Positions 1 to 11,943 are shown, counted from the first letter of the stretch. The stretch is DNA of 64,000 nucleotides from Podospora pseudocomata (GCF_035222375.1 NW_026946363.1:5022001-5086000); one strand, 5' to 3'. The notes: generated by a model from the sequence alone, not told the origin. Numbers and translations are program-made.

Positions 1-464
1 CGACCAAACCGATCATCGCCCACGCGAGAGCGCTTTACAAGTACAATGCTGCCGACGCGAGAGACTGTAGCTTCGACAAGGACGATAGGGTTGCTGTGTT
101 TGAGTATATGAATGCGGATTGGTGGATGGGGAGGAATCAGCGGACGGGGCAGGAGGGGATTTTCCCACGGTCTTACGTTGTGGTGGAGGACGAAAAGGCT
201 GCTCAACCTGCGGCCGTTCTTTATCCTCCCCAACAGCCGGTCTATGGTCAGCCTGCTCCGGGGGCGTATGGAGGGGGTTATCCGGGTGCGCCACCGCCCG
301 GGCAGCCGTATCAGCCGCATGATCAGGGGCAGCAACAGCAGGGAGAAGAAGGGGGGAGTAAGATGGGTGAGCATGGGAAGAAGTTTGGGAAGAAATTGGG
401 CAATGCGGCGATTTTTGGAGCGGGTGCGACGATCGGGTCCAATATTGTGAACTCTATCTTTTAA
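1..464 (+). CDS. SH3-domain protein, Lsb1/Pin3-like (3' part only)
   Basis: The reading frame is open from base 3 and runs off the left edge, so the N-terminus and true start are missing. The visible part begins inside an SH3 domain: ALYKYNA, an acidic RT-loop region, WWMGR and GIFPRSYV are the standard SH3 landmarks. After it come about 50 residues rich in Pro, Gly and Gln, then a Gly/Ala-rich tail that starts GKKLGNAAIFGAG and ends NSIF. SH3, then a Pro/Gln linker, then this hydrophobic Gly tail is the layout of yeast Lsb1 and Pin3, which bind Las17/WASP and regulate cortical actin. The family call rests on that layout. Which paralogue it matches cannot be decided without the N-terminal half. 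Confidence 0.75.
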   Translation, partial: TKPIIAHARALYKYNAADARDCSFDKDDRVAVFEYMNADWWMGRNQRTGQEGIFPRSYVVVEDEKAAQPAAVLYPPQQPVYGQPAPGAYGGGYPGAPPPGQPYQPHDQGQQQQGEEGGSKMGEHGKKFGKKLGNAAIFGAGATIGSNIVNSIF

Positions 465-954
465 GGGGTGGGATTGGAGATGGATGGGTCTCAATGGACA
501 AGAGACTGTGAAGGGGAAAGGATGTATCTTTCTTAACTTTCACTTATCACCTTTACACCTGAAGCCTTTTTTTTTTTTTTTTTTTCCTTTTTTAATTTTG
601 CGTCTTTGGGACTCTTCATCATGTTAAGCCACGTCATGTTCAGAGTAGGGTTTGGGAGTTTCGGGATTCATGTTGATTTCTTACGCTAGGTTGGGATAAT
701 CTATCTTTTATTTTGTGAGAGATGCAAGAGTGGTATTGGTTGAATGTTGCTAGACATGGAAAAAACAGATAAAACAGTATTCAAACGTTATGGTTCCTAA
801 GCGGGATAGATCGTTGCCGGGAGAAATGTGAGAATATGTCTGTCAGGAAGTACTGATATGATGGTTTGCCAACTTGGTAGTGATTCGGTTTCTGGCTTTC
901 AAATGTCATCGACATGTAACCTAAATCTGTTAATCAAAACATGAACAAGTAACA
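465..954. other. 3' flank of the SH3 gene
   Basis: No coding signal is visible. An uninterrupted run of about 19 T (567-585) lies about 100 bases after the stop codon. The rest is ordinary AT-rich 3' flank leading into a tRNA gene. Confidence 0.5.
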
Positions 955-1025
955 GCATCAGTGGTTTAGTGGTAAAATCCATCGTTGCCATCGATGGGCC
1001 CCGTGTTCGATTCACGGCTGATGCA
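955..1025 (+). tRNA. tRNA-Gly (GCC)
   Basis: This is a 71-nt intronless cloverleaf. The acceptor arms GCATCAG and CTGATGC pair perfectly, the D-arm carries the A box, the anticodon loop reads TTGCCAT (anticodon GCC) and the T arm GTGTTCGATTCAC holds the B box. A discriminator A follows and T-rich sequence lies downstream. The same 71 bases occur on the minus strand at 41893-41963. Confidence 0.96.
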
Positions 1026-1804
1026 CAACAGTTTATCTTTTGTTCTTTGCATTTTTTTCTTCTCCACTATGCCCAACAGAGAGTGTCTGATTATTTTTTT
1101 TTTTTGGACAGATTGGGGGTTTGATGTGATTTTTGCTGGATTTCCACCCACGTAAAGTTCGATTTGTGAAGGTTGTGGGAGTGGACAGATGCCCGTCGTC
1201 GTGGTCAAGACCAATTCCAATTCTCCGTTTTACCCAGCCACAAAGATGGTGCGATCCGGAGAAGCTATGTTGTTGTTGGTGCGTCGTATAGGCGAAAGCA
1301 TGCTGAGGGATTCCCAAAAGCGGGGGGACCAGTCCAGGGGGAAGGGAATGCACGTTGTCGGTCTGGACCTTACCCATACCAGAATAGCCCCAACCAACCA
1401 TTGGAATGCTACTGGGCGAACTCCGAAAAGGGTTGTTGCAAGCACCCTTGTCACATCACCAACCCCAGGCGGAAAACGTGTGTACACAGTCAGCCGTCTG
1501 CGGCAATGCCTTACTTTGGCTTGCCGACAGTTTGGTCTCTTTTATTTAAGAACGTGAGATGGTCTGAACTCGGTCCTCTTCCTGATCTCAGCTGACAGGT
1601 TGGTTTCTTTTTGACATACAACCCAAGTTTTGTTAATCTTCCCTCTCCAACCATCTCATATGCACTGTTTCGGAGGGCTGTTGTTCTCTCTGACGCTCAC
1701 ACAACCGACATCCCACACTTTTCCGATGTGGATTGTGAAAATACTATTGTGACAAACGAGACAACCATCATCACCCTGCTGCAGGGCGTGTGAATCTCGC
1801 AGCA
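1026..1804. promoter_or_regulatory. Upstream region of the MFS transporter
   Basis: No supported gene. Several overlapping frames are open by chance, but none has a recognisable motif. A TATA-like TTTATTTAAG at 1541-1550 lies about 255 bases before the chosen ATG and could belong to the transporter promoter. This is inferred from position only. Confidence 0.3.
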
Positions 1805-3325
1805 ATGTCTCGAGATCTCTCCCCGGCGCACTCCGGCTTGTCCTCCGGCGCCAAGAGTCCGGTCGCCGGTCCGTCATTGGCCGCACCGCCAATGCCGGCT
1901 CGGTCTCCGGGCTCTGTTGCCGACGACGCCGCGGTAGAGTCCGACGTCAAATCAACCCTCACCACCGCCGGCAGCATCAGCAAACGCCCCTTGATCGGCA
2001 AACGCCACGCCAGCACCCGGTCTGACGCCTCCGGTCTTCTACCATCAGAACCAGGATCACACCCCGACGCCCCATTATCACCACCCTCCCCCGGCTCCGA
2101 CTCGGAAGAAGACACCTACCCCGAAGGCGGTCTCCGCGCCTGGCTCGTCGTCTTCGGCAGCTGGCTCGCCCTCTTTGCCTCCCTCGGCCTGATGAACGTC
2201 ATGGCCACATTCGACACTTACCTCTCGGCGCGCCACCTCGTCGACCACGACAACGGCACCGTGGGCGGGATTATTTCTCTGTACACCATCCTCAGCTTCA
2301 CTCTGGGGATATACGTCGGTCCGGTATTCGACAAACACGGCCCGCGGTGGCCGATTGTCGGGGGGAGTGTTTGTCTTTTCGCGGCGTTGATCGTGGTCAG
2401 CATATCGACCAACTACTGGCATTTGCTGGTGGCGTTTGCGGTGTTCAGCGGTCTGGGGAGCGCCTTGCTCTTCACGCCGTCGATCGCGGCGATAGGGCAT
2501 TTCTTCAACGAGAGGAGGGGGTTAGCCACCGGGGTGGCGACTACGGCGGGGAGCGTGAGCGCGGTGGTGTTTCCGTATGTTGTGCAGGAGTTGTTTGTCA
2601 TGGTTGGGTGGCCGTGGACGATGAGAGCGTTGGCGTTGATTTGTCTTGGGGTTGCGGTGGGGGCGAACTTCTTGATCAGATCGAGGTTACCGCCGGCGAA
2701 GCATGCCAAGATCACTCCCAGTGTGAGGGTTTTCCAGACCAAAGGGTTTGGGTTGACGCTGGGGGCGGTTTTTCTGATGCAGTTTGCGGGGTTTGTGCCG
2801 CTGAGTTATCTTTCGGGGTATGTGCTTGCCAAGGGGTTCGGGCAGGAGTTTTCGTTTGATGTTGTGACGGTGCTGAATGCCAGTTCGGCGTTTGGGAGGG
2901 TGGCGGGTGGTTGGTTGGGGGATTGGGTTGGGGTCTATAATGCGAATGTGGTGTTTTCGGTGGTGGCTTCTATCGCATGTTTTGCGGTTTGGTTGCCTGT
3001 TGAGGAAGGAAAGGCCGGGATGATTGGGTTTGCGGTTTTGTTTGGGTTTACGTCTGGGAGTAATGTTAGTTTGATGCCGGTTACGGTAGGGAAACTGTGT
3101 GGGACGAGGGAGTATGGGAGGTATTATGGGACGGTGTATACTATTGTTAGTCTTGGGGTTTTGGTTGCTATTCCTATTGCTGGGAAGTTGGTGTTGGGGA
3201 GTAAGGGCAGTTGGGATGGGTTGATTGTTTTGACGGGGGTGGCGTATCTTGCTTCGGCGGTGGTGTTTGCGGTTGCGAAGATGTCGATTGTAGGGTGGAG
3301 ATCGAAGCCTTGGGTGATTTTTTGA
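1805..3325 (+). CDS. MFS transporter, fungal monocarboxylate-porter type
   Basis: A single-exon gene of 506 residues. The first ATG in frame is at 1805, and the frame is open slightly further upstream without an ATG. A Ser/Pro-rich cytosolic N-terminus of about 100 residues precedes YPEGGLRAW, a motif typical of the fungal monocarboxylate-porter-like group just before helix 1. About 12 hydrophobic segments follow, with GPVFDKHGPR as the loop 2-3 signature (normally G-x-x-x-D-R-x-G-R) and FNERRGLATG at the start of the second quarter. The protein should sit in the plasma membrane and carry a small organic acid or related metabolite by proton symport or facilitated transport. The substrate cannot be read from sequence. 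Third-position G/T use rises sharply in the second half of the gene, without a frame break. Confidence 0.85.
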   Translation: MSRDLSPAHSGLSSGAKSPVAGPSLAAPPMPARSPGSVADDAAVESDVKSTLTTAGSISKRPLIGKRHASTRSDASGLLPSEPGSHPDAPLSPPSPGSDSEEDTYPEGGLRAWLVVFGSWLALFASLGLMNVMATFDTYLSARHLVDHDNGTVGGIISLYTILSFTLGIYVGPVFDKHGPRWPIVGGSVCLFAALIVVSISTNYWHLLVAFAVFSGLGSALLFTPSIAAIGHFFNERRGLATGVATTAGSVSAVVFPYVVQELFVMVGWPWTMRALALICLGVAVGANFLIRSRLPPAKHAKITPSVRVFQTKGFGLTLGAVFLMQFAGFVPLSYLSGYVLAKGFGQEFSFDVVTVLNASSAFGRVAGGWLGDWVGVYNANVVFSVVASIACFAVWLPVEEGKAGMIGFAVLFGFTSGSNVSLMPVTVGKLCGTREYGRYYGTVYTIVSLGVLVAIPIAGKLVLGSKGSWDGLIVLTGVAYLASAVVFAVAKMSIVGWRSKPWVIF

Positions 3326-3683
3326 GGTGGAAGGAAGGGGGGTGGTGTATGAAGTTATGATCTTGCTTTCGGCTTTTTTTCATTTCGGGGGGGGGCGAGG
3401 GGGGGGGAAGCGGTGTCACTGGCTGCAAGCTGTGTAACACGCTCAGAAGGGGAGCTAATCTACGATACCACAGCATGGCATGTATATAAAGTGCGCTCAC
3501 ACAGCGAGTCTACAGTTTTCTTGCATACTAGTCAGGTTGTTTGAACAGAGATACCATATTAACTCTTTCGCGCGAAGATACACATCAGAGACCTTCCTAC
3601 TCAGCGAGTTATAGACTGGGAAATCCAAATCACTATCTTCTACTTCATGAACGTGAAATATTTTATACCCCAACCTTCATCGC
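3326..3683. other. Convergent 3' ends with G-rich runs
   Basis: This is the 3' flank shared by the MFS gene (+) and SOG2 (-). Two guanine runs of about nine each (3387-3395 and 3400-3407) are separated by a few bases. No gene is visible. Confidence 0.4.
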
Positions 3684-6570
3684 TCAAGGCGAAGAATACG
3701 TTCCCCTCGTCCCACTCCCCCCCATCCCCGAAGCCAAGCTGACACTCCTAGGCGTAACCGGCAACCCCATCTGCCCCCTCCTCTTCATGGTACTACTCCC
3801 CCCAAGCCTCAGCCCAGGACTCCCCAACCCAGGACTCCCCAACCCAGGACTCCCCAACCCAGGACTCCCCAACCCAGGACTCCCCTGCCCACCACCAACA
3901 TCCAACCTCCCACCACCAACATCCAACCTCCCACCACCCCCTCGAAGCGCAACCATCAACTCCATACAACCCCTGACTCCCTTATTAACCCCCCTCAATC
4001 CCTCCACCATCCCCGGCCCAAAGCTCAAAATCTTCTTCCCTAGCGCCTCCCTGATTTGTATCCCCAGGTTCGTCCACTTGTTGAACAAGCTCTTGCACGT
4101 CGACCATATCGGACCATTTTCACTGTAATTGAGTGGCGATGAAGAAGACAGCATTGAGCGCAGAATGTCCGTTTGCTGGAGGACAGAGCTCGTTTTGGAG
4201 ATGAGGTCTTCGAATAGGGGTACCATGGTGGATGATCGCAGTGAGTAGGTGGTTGTGGCGTTATTGATGACGGATGAGAAGAGGTTGTCGAGGGACGGGA
4301 GGAAGGTGTGGATTAGGGTTGTGAGGTTGCGGAGGGAGGTGAGAAAGGCGGATAGCTGGAGGGTTATGGGGGTCGTGACGTTGAATGTGGTGTTGGTGGA
4401 TGAGGGGGTTGGGAGGCTGGGGAGGGGCGTTGATAGGGGTGGCGGGGAGGCGAAACGGCGGTCGTCGCTGTCGTCGTCGTTGGAGGAGACGGCGGAAGTG
4501 AAAGAGTCGGCTGATTTAGAGGTTTGAGGGATGACGGCTATGGTTGTTGTTGGGTAGCTTTGGGAGGTGGATCGCGATGATGAAACAGAGACGGTCACAG
4601 AGTTCGACTTAGGACGGTAAGGGATATCGGTGCGGACTTGCATAGGTGTCTTGGGGGTGATGGCCGCTCGTTTTGCACGAAGAGACGATGGCTGTTGCGG
4701 CTGAGGCGTTTGGGACCTGGGCGTCATTGGCAATGGCTGCGATGGTTGTCGACGACGGACAGAAGGAGGTGTCACTGGTGGTGGTTGGGAAGGACGAGCA
4801 GTCAGGATGTTGTTGCGGTTATTCAAAGGCCGGCTGGAAATGGCCACGCGCAGCTCCATGATGCCATGATAAACCTGCATGAGAAAGGTGCGCATATATC
4901 GGGGATCTCCATTGTCGACCAGTAAATCAACATTGCTGGCCAGCCGAGTACAAATCTGGACGTAGGCCAATATCAAGGCTGTGTAAGCGCGTTGCATAGG
5001 CCCGTAGTCCCGTGCTGATGTCCGACCGCCTGACGACAGTTCAAAATCCTGGATTGCCTGCTCCAGCTCTTCAAAGTACTTGTGGGTGTTGTAAAAGATC
5101 ATCTCGAGACTGGAGCGCCGTGAAGTCCCGTCGTTGGTCAAACTCATCAACGTTTGTACGCACAAATGGATCTGATAAATGGAATATAGAACCCCTTTGA
5201 AAAACTCCAAGACCGGGTCTGGAATTTGAGATTGATAACGACGTATTGGCAGAGCGGAAAGCTCGCGAACACACAGCGGCCTCTGTAGAGACGGTTCTTC
5301 CGGACTGAAAGGATTGGAGAAGGTCGGCGCACCACTATAACTGAAACCGCGAAAATGACTGCTAAGCCGGTTCATATTGGGCACATCTGTCGAAAGGCTT
5401 GAAGCCGAAGACGGCGCAAGAAAAGAGCTTGCTGATCCAGGGGTGATAGTCCTAGAAGAGATGGTAGACTCTGTCGTGCGAGAAGATGCCGTATCTGGTC
5501 TCTTTGGCTCCGGTAATACGGCCGGCTGCTCAGGCGGGCTCCGTAGATCGTCACTCGATGCCGTCATTGTCAGTGGTATCATTCCCGACGGTCTCCTGGT
5601 GAACCCATTGCTGTACTGAGAAAGAGACCGTCTGCTGGAAACCCTCGGTGGTCTAGACAAAGATGCAGATCTCGATCCCGGCGAGGATGCAATTCCGGAT
5701 CCATTTACCTTGACCGGAAACCGGCCGCCTCGGCGTGATGGTACTCGCGGTGTATCAGCACTCTCACTCGACTCATCCCCCGTCTCTGTATCAGCCATCC
5801 CTTCAATGATACTCACACTGACACTCCGAGCTAGAAATTTCTTGATACGCTCAGTCACAACACGGTCTGTCTCGCTCTCGGCCAGAGCCCCACTGGACTG
5901 TTGATCCTGGGCCGTTGGTAGCTGCAAGACCTCCTTGGGAGGATAGATGATCGGATTGCCCGTGAACCTCAGCCGCTGAAGGGAGACCATATTCGCCATG
6001 CTAGCGGGAAGTCTTGTAATTTGGTTTTCCTGAACCGAAAGCGCCTTGAGCGAAGTCAGCTTGGAAATCTCGGGAGGGAGCTCCCTCAACCGATTCCTTC
6101 CCACATCGAGGAACTCCAATGATATTAGATCACATAACTGTAGCTGTGGTCAGCATTAAGCCCTCAGATCCAGGTCAAGCAGTACTCACTGCCAAAGGAA
6201 AGACCTCGAACGCATTGTTCCTCGCCGCAAGGTACCTCAAAGATGTACATTGCGAGAACCTCGGTGGAAGTCCCTTCAAGGCATTGTGTGATAGCGCGAG
6301 CCTTTCAACCCCTGTCCTCAGGATATCGACAACCTCATCAGGTAAATCAGGAATGTTTTTCCCAATCAAATCTAGCGTGATTCCCGAACCAGTTGCCCCA
6401 GTGGTCCCCGACACTGGCGTTCTTGTCTCCTCATCTTCAATCGCTTTTCTCCTAGCCTCCCGAACGAGAGCAACGACCTGATTTGGCGAAAGCAACGACC
6501 CAGTGTTGGCATTATTCGCATTGGGTGATGTACCCCTCGATGTACTCTGCCCTGTCGACAAAGGCGGGAA

Positions 6571-6601
<31 letters not shown>

Positions 6602-6684
6602 AGTTGATGTGCTCTCGAAAGCGGCATCCCACCTCCAGAGACCGACCGGGCTGCCATCGGGGGAGCCTTGCGATGGGTGTCCAT
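3684..6684 (-). CDS. SOG2: Leucine-rich-repeat RAM-pathway protein, SOG2-like
   Basis: Two exons, 6190-6684 and 3684-6137, joined over a 52-nt intron (donor GTGAGT, acceptor CTACAG), give 982 residues. The splice restores exact 23-residue LRR spacing across the junction. Residues 29-37 are a polyglutamine run. Leucine-rich repeats span about 98-240, with LxxLPxxIxxLxxL units such as LPPEISKLTSLKAL. A long Ser-rich disordered region follows. The conserved SOG2 C-terminal region starts near 453 (RPLCVRELSALPIRRYQ) and runs to about 930. In yeast, Sog2 is an essential part of the RAM network that activates the NDR kinase Cbk1 at sites of polarised growth and septum degradation. Near the C-terminus is a GSPGL pentapeptide repeat encoded by a minisatellite. 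The call is firm; the function is by homology. Confidence 0.9.
3813..3931. repeat. Coding minisatellite: 15-bp x5 then 21-bp x2
   Basis: The 15-bp unit CCCAGGACTCCCCAA is repeated five times head to tail from 3813 to 3887, with only the last copy imperfect. A 21-bp unit beginning CACCACCAACATCC is repeated twice at 3890-3931. Both units are multiples of three and lie in the SOG2 frame, where they encode GSPGL repeats and RLDVGGG repeats. Copy number can change without breaking the protein. Confidence 0.95.
6574..6600 (-). repeat. CAG trinucleotide run encoding polyglutamine
   Basis: Nine uninterrupted CAG codons on the minus strand (CTG on plus) encode Gln 29-37 of the SOG2-like protein. Pure tracts like this often vary in length between strains. 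Confidence 0.95.
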
Positions 6685-9600
6685 TCTTTATCAATAAGTC
6701 AAATTCGATTCAGAAATTAACAATGCAAACCCCAACTGAAAATTTCATCAGTGGCAGTAACAACGGAAACGCATATCTCAAAACTGAGAACCACTGTGTA
6801 AGAAGAGAGCTGATTGATCGATCCCGTCGCTGTGCTGTGTGCTGCCGTGCTTACCTCCTGCAGCACCATATCTCTAACCCTTCTGTGCCAGCCTGCCGCG
6901 CTGTACAACACAGCCAATCCTGGCACATCCTCGCGTGCTTGCTGCAAATCCCGTCAGCTCTCAGCCGTGTTTCTTGCGTTGCGTTGCCTGCCGCTGGGCG
7001 GGTGACGGGCAGCCCCCAATTACACACGAGGGCGCGGCCAGTGAACTGTCATGAATTCCATACCATCAAAGCTAAAGATCACCCACTCCGCCAAAAATAT
7101 ACATGAAGCCCCTCTCGATTTGTGTTTGGATCCAAAGCTTCCATAGTGGATATTTCCGATTATTCTTGTTATGAGAGTTTAGCAAAAATCATTGTTTTGA
7201 GCTCGTGGAAGTAAGACATCTCCAACCAAGTCTGCATTATTCTGTAGCCACGGAAACTCACCCATGTGCACGGGCCAACCATGGGTAACCATCACCTCCA
7301 TCCTCCCACTATCCGTCCGCTCACAACAACTCAATGACATGAAACTCGGCAACACAATCACCCGAACACATGTCACTATCATGCGTGTCACCACTTCTTC
7401 AACTCATTCGTCCCAGCCCAGAACTTTGAGCATTCTATGGGAATCCCTCTCATAGGGGAAGCTGCCTCACTTACATGTCCCATGAGCTGTAGATATGTCG
7501 TGCGACGATCATTTTGCCTTTGTGGTGTGTGTTGGCCCCCTCTCACTCGCTCATGTTGTGACCAGCAGCCTTGTGAGCTGGCCCATCAGTCAGTCACCGG
7601 ATGTAAGTGAGATTACAGCTGTCATCCCGTCATGTGACTTCGCTCCTGTTGTGTTGCATGAGGTAGGGTGTTCCAATGACGATGCCCGAGGCTGATCACT
7701 CATTATTGAGAGTTGTGAGGTATGCTTATCTTGATATTGAAGTTGAGATGGTTGTCATGAAAATATCTTCTCACAAATGAGAACCGGTAATTCTGCACTA
7801 CTGCGTCGCATCGCATTATAAAAGCTTGATGAGTTGGTAAGCATTTATTGAGCGAACCCTGTAAGTGATGAGTCAACCCAAGACAAAAGCTGAACGTAGC
7901 CATCACCACAACCACAAGCACCAGCCTCTCCGTTTGTGAATTCTAGTCATTCACTAACCAGATTTCCAACAGTAGAAACCTGCTTTCTAACCCACCTTCA
8001 TCAACACCCCCTTTCCTTACTTACACTGTGTACTTCATCTTGAGTGACAAATATCTCCTCTCCCTTCAAGCCAAATAGCCACCAATACGTAAACCACCAC
8101 CCAAAAACATCACCCCTTGACACTTCACCAAACAACACCATGTTACGGCAAAGCTCAAAATTGATAATGCCAAACCCGAAATAACGTACGAATATTGTAA
8201 CAGCATTCACATACCAACCAACCGAATGCCCTCTCATACTCCTAAAACCAACGTCTCCACTTGAACACCAAAACTCCCGAAACTCCGCTCACAAGCTATC
8301 TATTCTTCTTTGGCGTCATGTTCATCAAGGTGCTTACCTACCTCACATCGGTACCTAACTTACCTGCCGTCCGTCACCCATCACAACAAGATCACGATCG
8401 AAACACCCACCTTCCCCTAACATGGAGAGCCGTGGCAATATGTTATCCAGGCAGTCATAAGCATAAGCCAGGCAGAGGTGGGCCCAGATCTCCCATGCCA
8501 TGCCCATCCTCCCTGTCGTCACCTTTCTTTGTTCATTCTCCCCGATGAGCGATGGCGGCGGCAACAAATGTCAACCGTCCCTTGTCCACAACTGTTAGGG
8601 TAGCCCCGCCAGTTCCGGAACGGAGAAACGGGATTTAGAAAATTGTGTTGTGTCCTGTCTCTTGTTGTGGTGGTGGTGTGGTGTGGTCCTCAGTCCGCCG
8701 AATGACTCACTCTGGAAGAGCGACCAACCCGGGAAGGAAGGAACCCGGGCCCCGGAATGCCGCCATCGTGATTCGTGACAAACCCAGCTGGTTGGACAAG
8801 AAAATTTAGGTAAGAAATCGGTTGACTTTGGAACGCATTGCATTGGGCTTGGAATTTTCCTGGGATCGGACCAGTTAGAAATGCAAAATGGGAACGCGAG
8901 AAAAACGCTGCAAAAAACTGGGGACAAAGGGACACAGCAAGCAACCAGATCGACCCCCGTCGTTACCACACCAACGATCCCATCTCCAAATACATGGTTG
9001 TGGCAAGTTGCTCGGTTGCCTGACCGTCGCTCATTTGGGCGCCCAAACAGGGGGTTGATGGTAAGCGCAGGCAGGACACGTCGGAGGCACGATTGCTTCG
9101 GTTTTGAGACAGAAAGGTAGCTGCTAGCTCCGATGATTTTGGCTAATAGCATGGTATTTGTGCGGCTGCTAGTCGCGAGTCGGAATGATTTCCTTGAAGA
9201 GGATCAAGTCTGTCCGTCTTGGTCCCTTTCAGGGCCCGAAGGTCTCGGTCTTGGTCGAAAACCTACGGCGTTCCTATAAACTCCGTTTGATGCAATAAGC
9301 CTCAGGCCTAAATGCAGAGAGAGTTGTTCTGGCGGTTGCAAATCGTCAGTCTCGTTGCTAAACGAGAAAAGGCGTTAGCAGCTGTCCAGCTCTCCGCTGC
9401 CCAGTGTCCGTCCATTATGCTCCTAATAGTTCCCAACGCCCCCTCTCTGCGCCCTCGGACGCGAGATACTGTGTCCTGGTATGTAATAACGACTTAATAA
9501 CAGAAAAAGCACGACAAACGACATCGTACACAAAAAAACACCCACCACCGTTCGCCATCAAAAAATGACCATGATTCCCCGCCTTCGCCTGTCGCCATTT

Positions 9601-9866
9601 ACCCCAAATCCAGGATGTCGCATGCAAAAACCCCCAGAACACGCTTTTGCCCATTTTCCTTGAGCCATCTCCAAGCCCTCTGCTAGGGACTTGATCTCTT
9701 CCCAGAATTACCACTTCTTCTCCCTCTAGCGAGGGACTGACAAAGAAACAAAGAATGGTGTCACAGCGAAGGGTTTGGTTGATTGATATGATCGTTATGT
9801 GCAGTTGGCGTATGAAACGCAAAAATAATAAACAAGGTGTTTGTCGAAACGTGTGGTGTAAAAGAA
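6685..9866. other. Gene-free 3.2 kb between SOG2 and the cyclin gene
   Basis: This holds the promoter and leader of SOG2 (minus) at its left end and the 3' flank of the cyclin gene at its right end. Open frames are all short (185 codons at most), overlap on both strands, and show no recognisable motif or clean exon chain. Base composition is close to that of the neighbours, with no strongly AT-rich block of the kind RIP leaves. I see no RNA gene here. Confidence 0.5.
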
Positions 9867-11943
9867 TTACTGCAGAATTCCCTGCCACATCCCTGGACCT
9901 CCTGGTCCTCCGACTGCTGGGTGAAGCGAAGAGATCATGTATGGCTGAGCCGCCTCGGTTGAGCAGCAGACTCTTTTGTGACTTCCTCGAACCATCGACT
10001 CGGGCCAGGCACCGGCGTTGGTCGAGTCCATTGAAAGGTATCCACGCACACTCTCCTGCAGCTGGGCATTGTCCATTGAAAAGGTCCGGCTTCGCTTGGT
10101 TCCGCTTCTGACCGGAGCTGACGAAGAATCGACCGCTTGACGCTGCAACTCTTGAAGGGCCATGGCCGCATCATTCATCTCACGCTGCCTGCACGCATAT
10201 TGAGCATCCAGCGTGCCATCGTAAAAGTCCTTACCCGCCGGGCCGGTGTAAGACTCTGGCGACGCTGTCAGACAATGACCCTCCTCATAGACTTCGGGAA
10301 CCGAAGCGATGGTGGGCTTCAGGCTCATCCTCTCACTGAACGACCTTCCATACCGGCATCGCGCCTGAGCATCCAATTTGGCTGACGGCGCGTTAACCGA
10401 AGAAAGAGACGAGATCGAAGAAGAGCGAGAAAGACGAGAAGAATCCGATACCATTGACTCGGGCGAGGAGGCGGTCGAGACCGAGTTGGCAAGAGATGAC
10501 CTGCGGGGAAGGTGGTTCATGGGAGACGAGGTGACAGCGGGGGGCCACCGATCCAAGGTCTGAGCAACAGACGTGGAGGAGGCTTGGGCCATGGCGAAAC
10601 CCATTGATGAACTTCTTCCAAGAATGTGGGAAGCAGCACTCACAGCAGGAGTGCTGAATCCACGAGTTTGGGGAGTCGTGCGTGGTGTAGGCAACAGGCC
10701 TAATGCAGGCGCAAAGCGGCCAGGAACGTATGCCGAAGGAGGACTTGGCTCCATAACGACTGGTGCCAAACGTGGCTTGAGAGCCGCATCCAGATCGCCC
10801 CAAGGATTGGCACTCTCAGGGGAGCTGCAGATGGCCTGAATAGATACCTCCCGAGTGGCCCGCAGCCAAGGAGCCAACTCTTCCAAGTTGTCGAGCGAGG
10901 GCGTCAGGTTGAGAATAAGTCGTTGAAACTGTTCGCACTGCTGTTCGTAAACGCGCTGTGCTGAGGGGCTGGGAGGCGAAGGAGGCTGGGGTGTGAACTT
11001 GAGAACTGATTCAGACCACTTCTTGTAGGTTTCCTCTGTGATGTGCAGGTTCCAGTTCACAGCCAATATGAATGCCATCTCGTTTTGGTTGATCTCGGAT
11101 GTTTTGAGTCCAGAGATTCTGCTCCAGGCACGGGCCGAGTAGTTGCGATCTTGCAGATACTTGGACGCCAAGATGAGAGCTGCGAGGAACATGCGGCGAC
11201 CACATTGGAGGGCCTGGCATTCTCGGTTGCTGTCGGGCTGTTCCATGGTGAAATCATGGCTCGGAACGTGGGGTCTAATCAGGACAAGGTAGTACAAGGC
11301 AACTTGAAGGGTCGAGTAGCTGGTGCGGGACCGGCGCAAAGTTTCTTGAATGAAACTGCGCAGCGGGAGCACAGCACTGCTGCCCACCTCTTTGCAAGCT
11401 GGCGATGACGTAGGCCAGATGGCTTCGACCATGTGGGTCGAAGTGTCTAGAACAACATTGTTGAGCATATATCCGTTACATGAAGCAAGCGCATTCCTTA
11501 CCGACGAGGTTGTCAACGAAATTGACCTTCCGGTCAGCCTGGCGCACGAGCGCAGGGGGACGCCCAGTCCTTGAAGTCGCAGAGTTGGAGGTTCGGCGGG
11601 GGTTCTGGCGCAATGGCGCGCATGATTCGGGCCGAGAATACTGTTCATGTTGCTGGCGGACCCAGGGATCGCAGCTCTTGATGACTGGCTCGCAGTAGCT
11701 TCCAAAGGAGCTTACTGAGCTCTGAGAAGATGTGGGCGCAATAGAAAAGCAGGATTCGCTGAATTCGGAGTCCGAAGAGGGTCCGTTGGAGGTATTGTCG
11801 TCCGAGTGCTGGGAGGATGCGTCGGACCAGATCGAGGTGGTAGAAGCGGATGCCAACGCGGCTAAGGGTTGGTTGTAAGTGGCATTGTGGAGGGAGGTAA
11901 GGGGGTTGATAAATGCGGGGGACAAGTATGTGTCGAGCTTCAT
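9867..11943 (-). CDS. Pcl/Pho80-family cyclin (Pho85 partner type)
   Basis: Exons 11502-11943 and 9867-11446 give 673 residues. The 55-nt intron (GTAAGG..CTAG) joins in phase 1 and recreates FVDNLVDTSTHMVEAIWP at about residues 140-158, a hallmark opening of Pcl-type cyclin boxes. The cyclin fold continues to about residue 270, including RRMFLAALILASKYLQDRNY and INQNEMAFILAVNWNLHI. The N-terminus is Ser-rich. The C-terminal 400 residues are low-complexity and Ser/Pro-rich with many possible phosphorylation and turnover sites. Such cyclins bind the CDK Pho85 (PHOA/PHOB in moulds) and act in G1 polarity, phosphate or amino-acid responses. Which Pcl subgroup this belongs to is not clear. It is preceded by a very long gene-free region. 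Confidence 0.85.
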
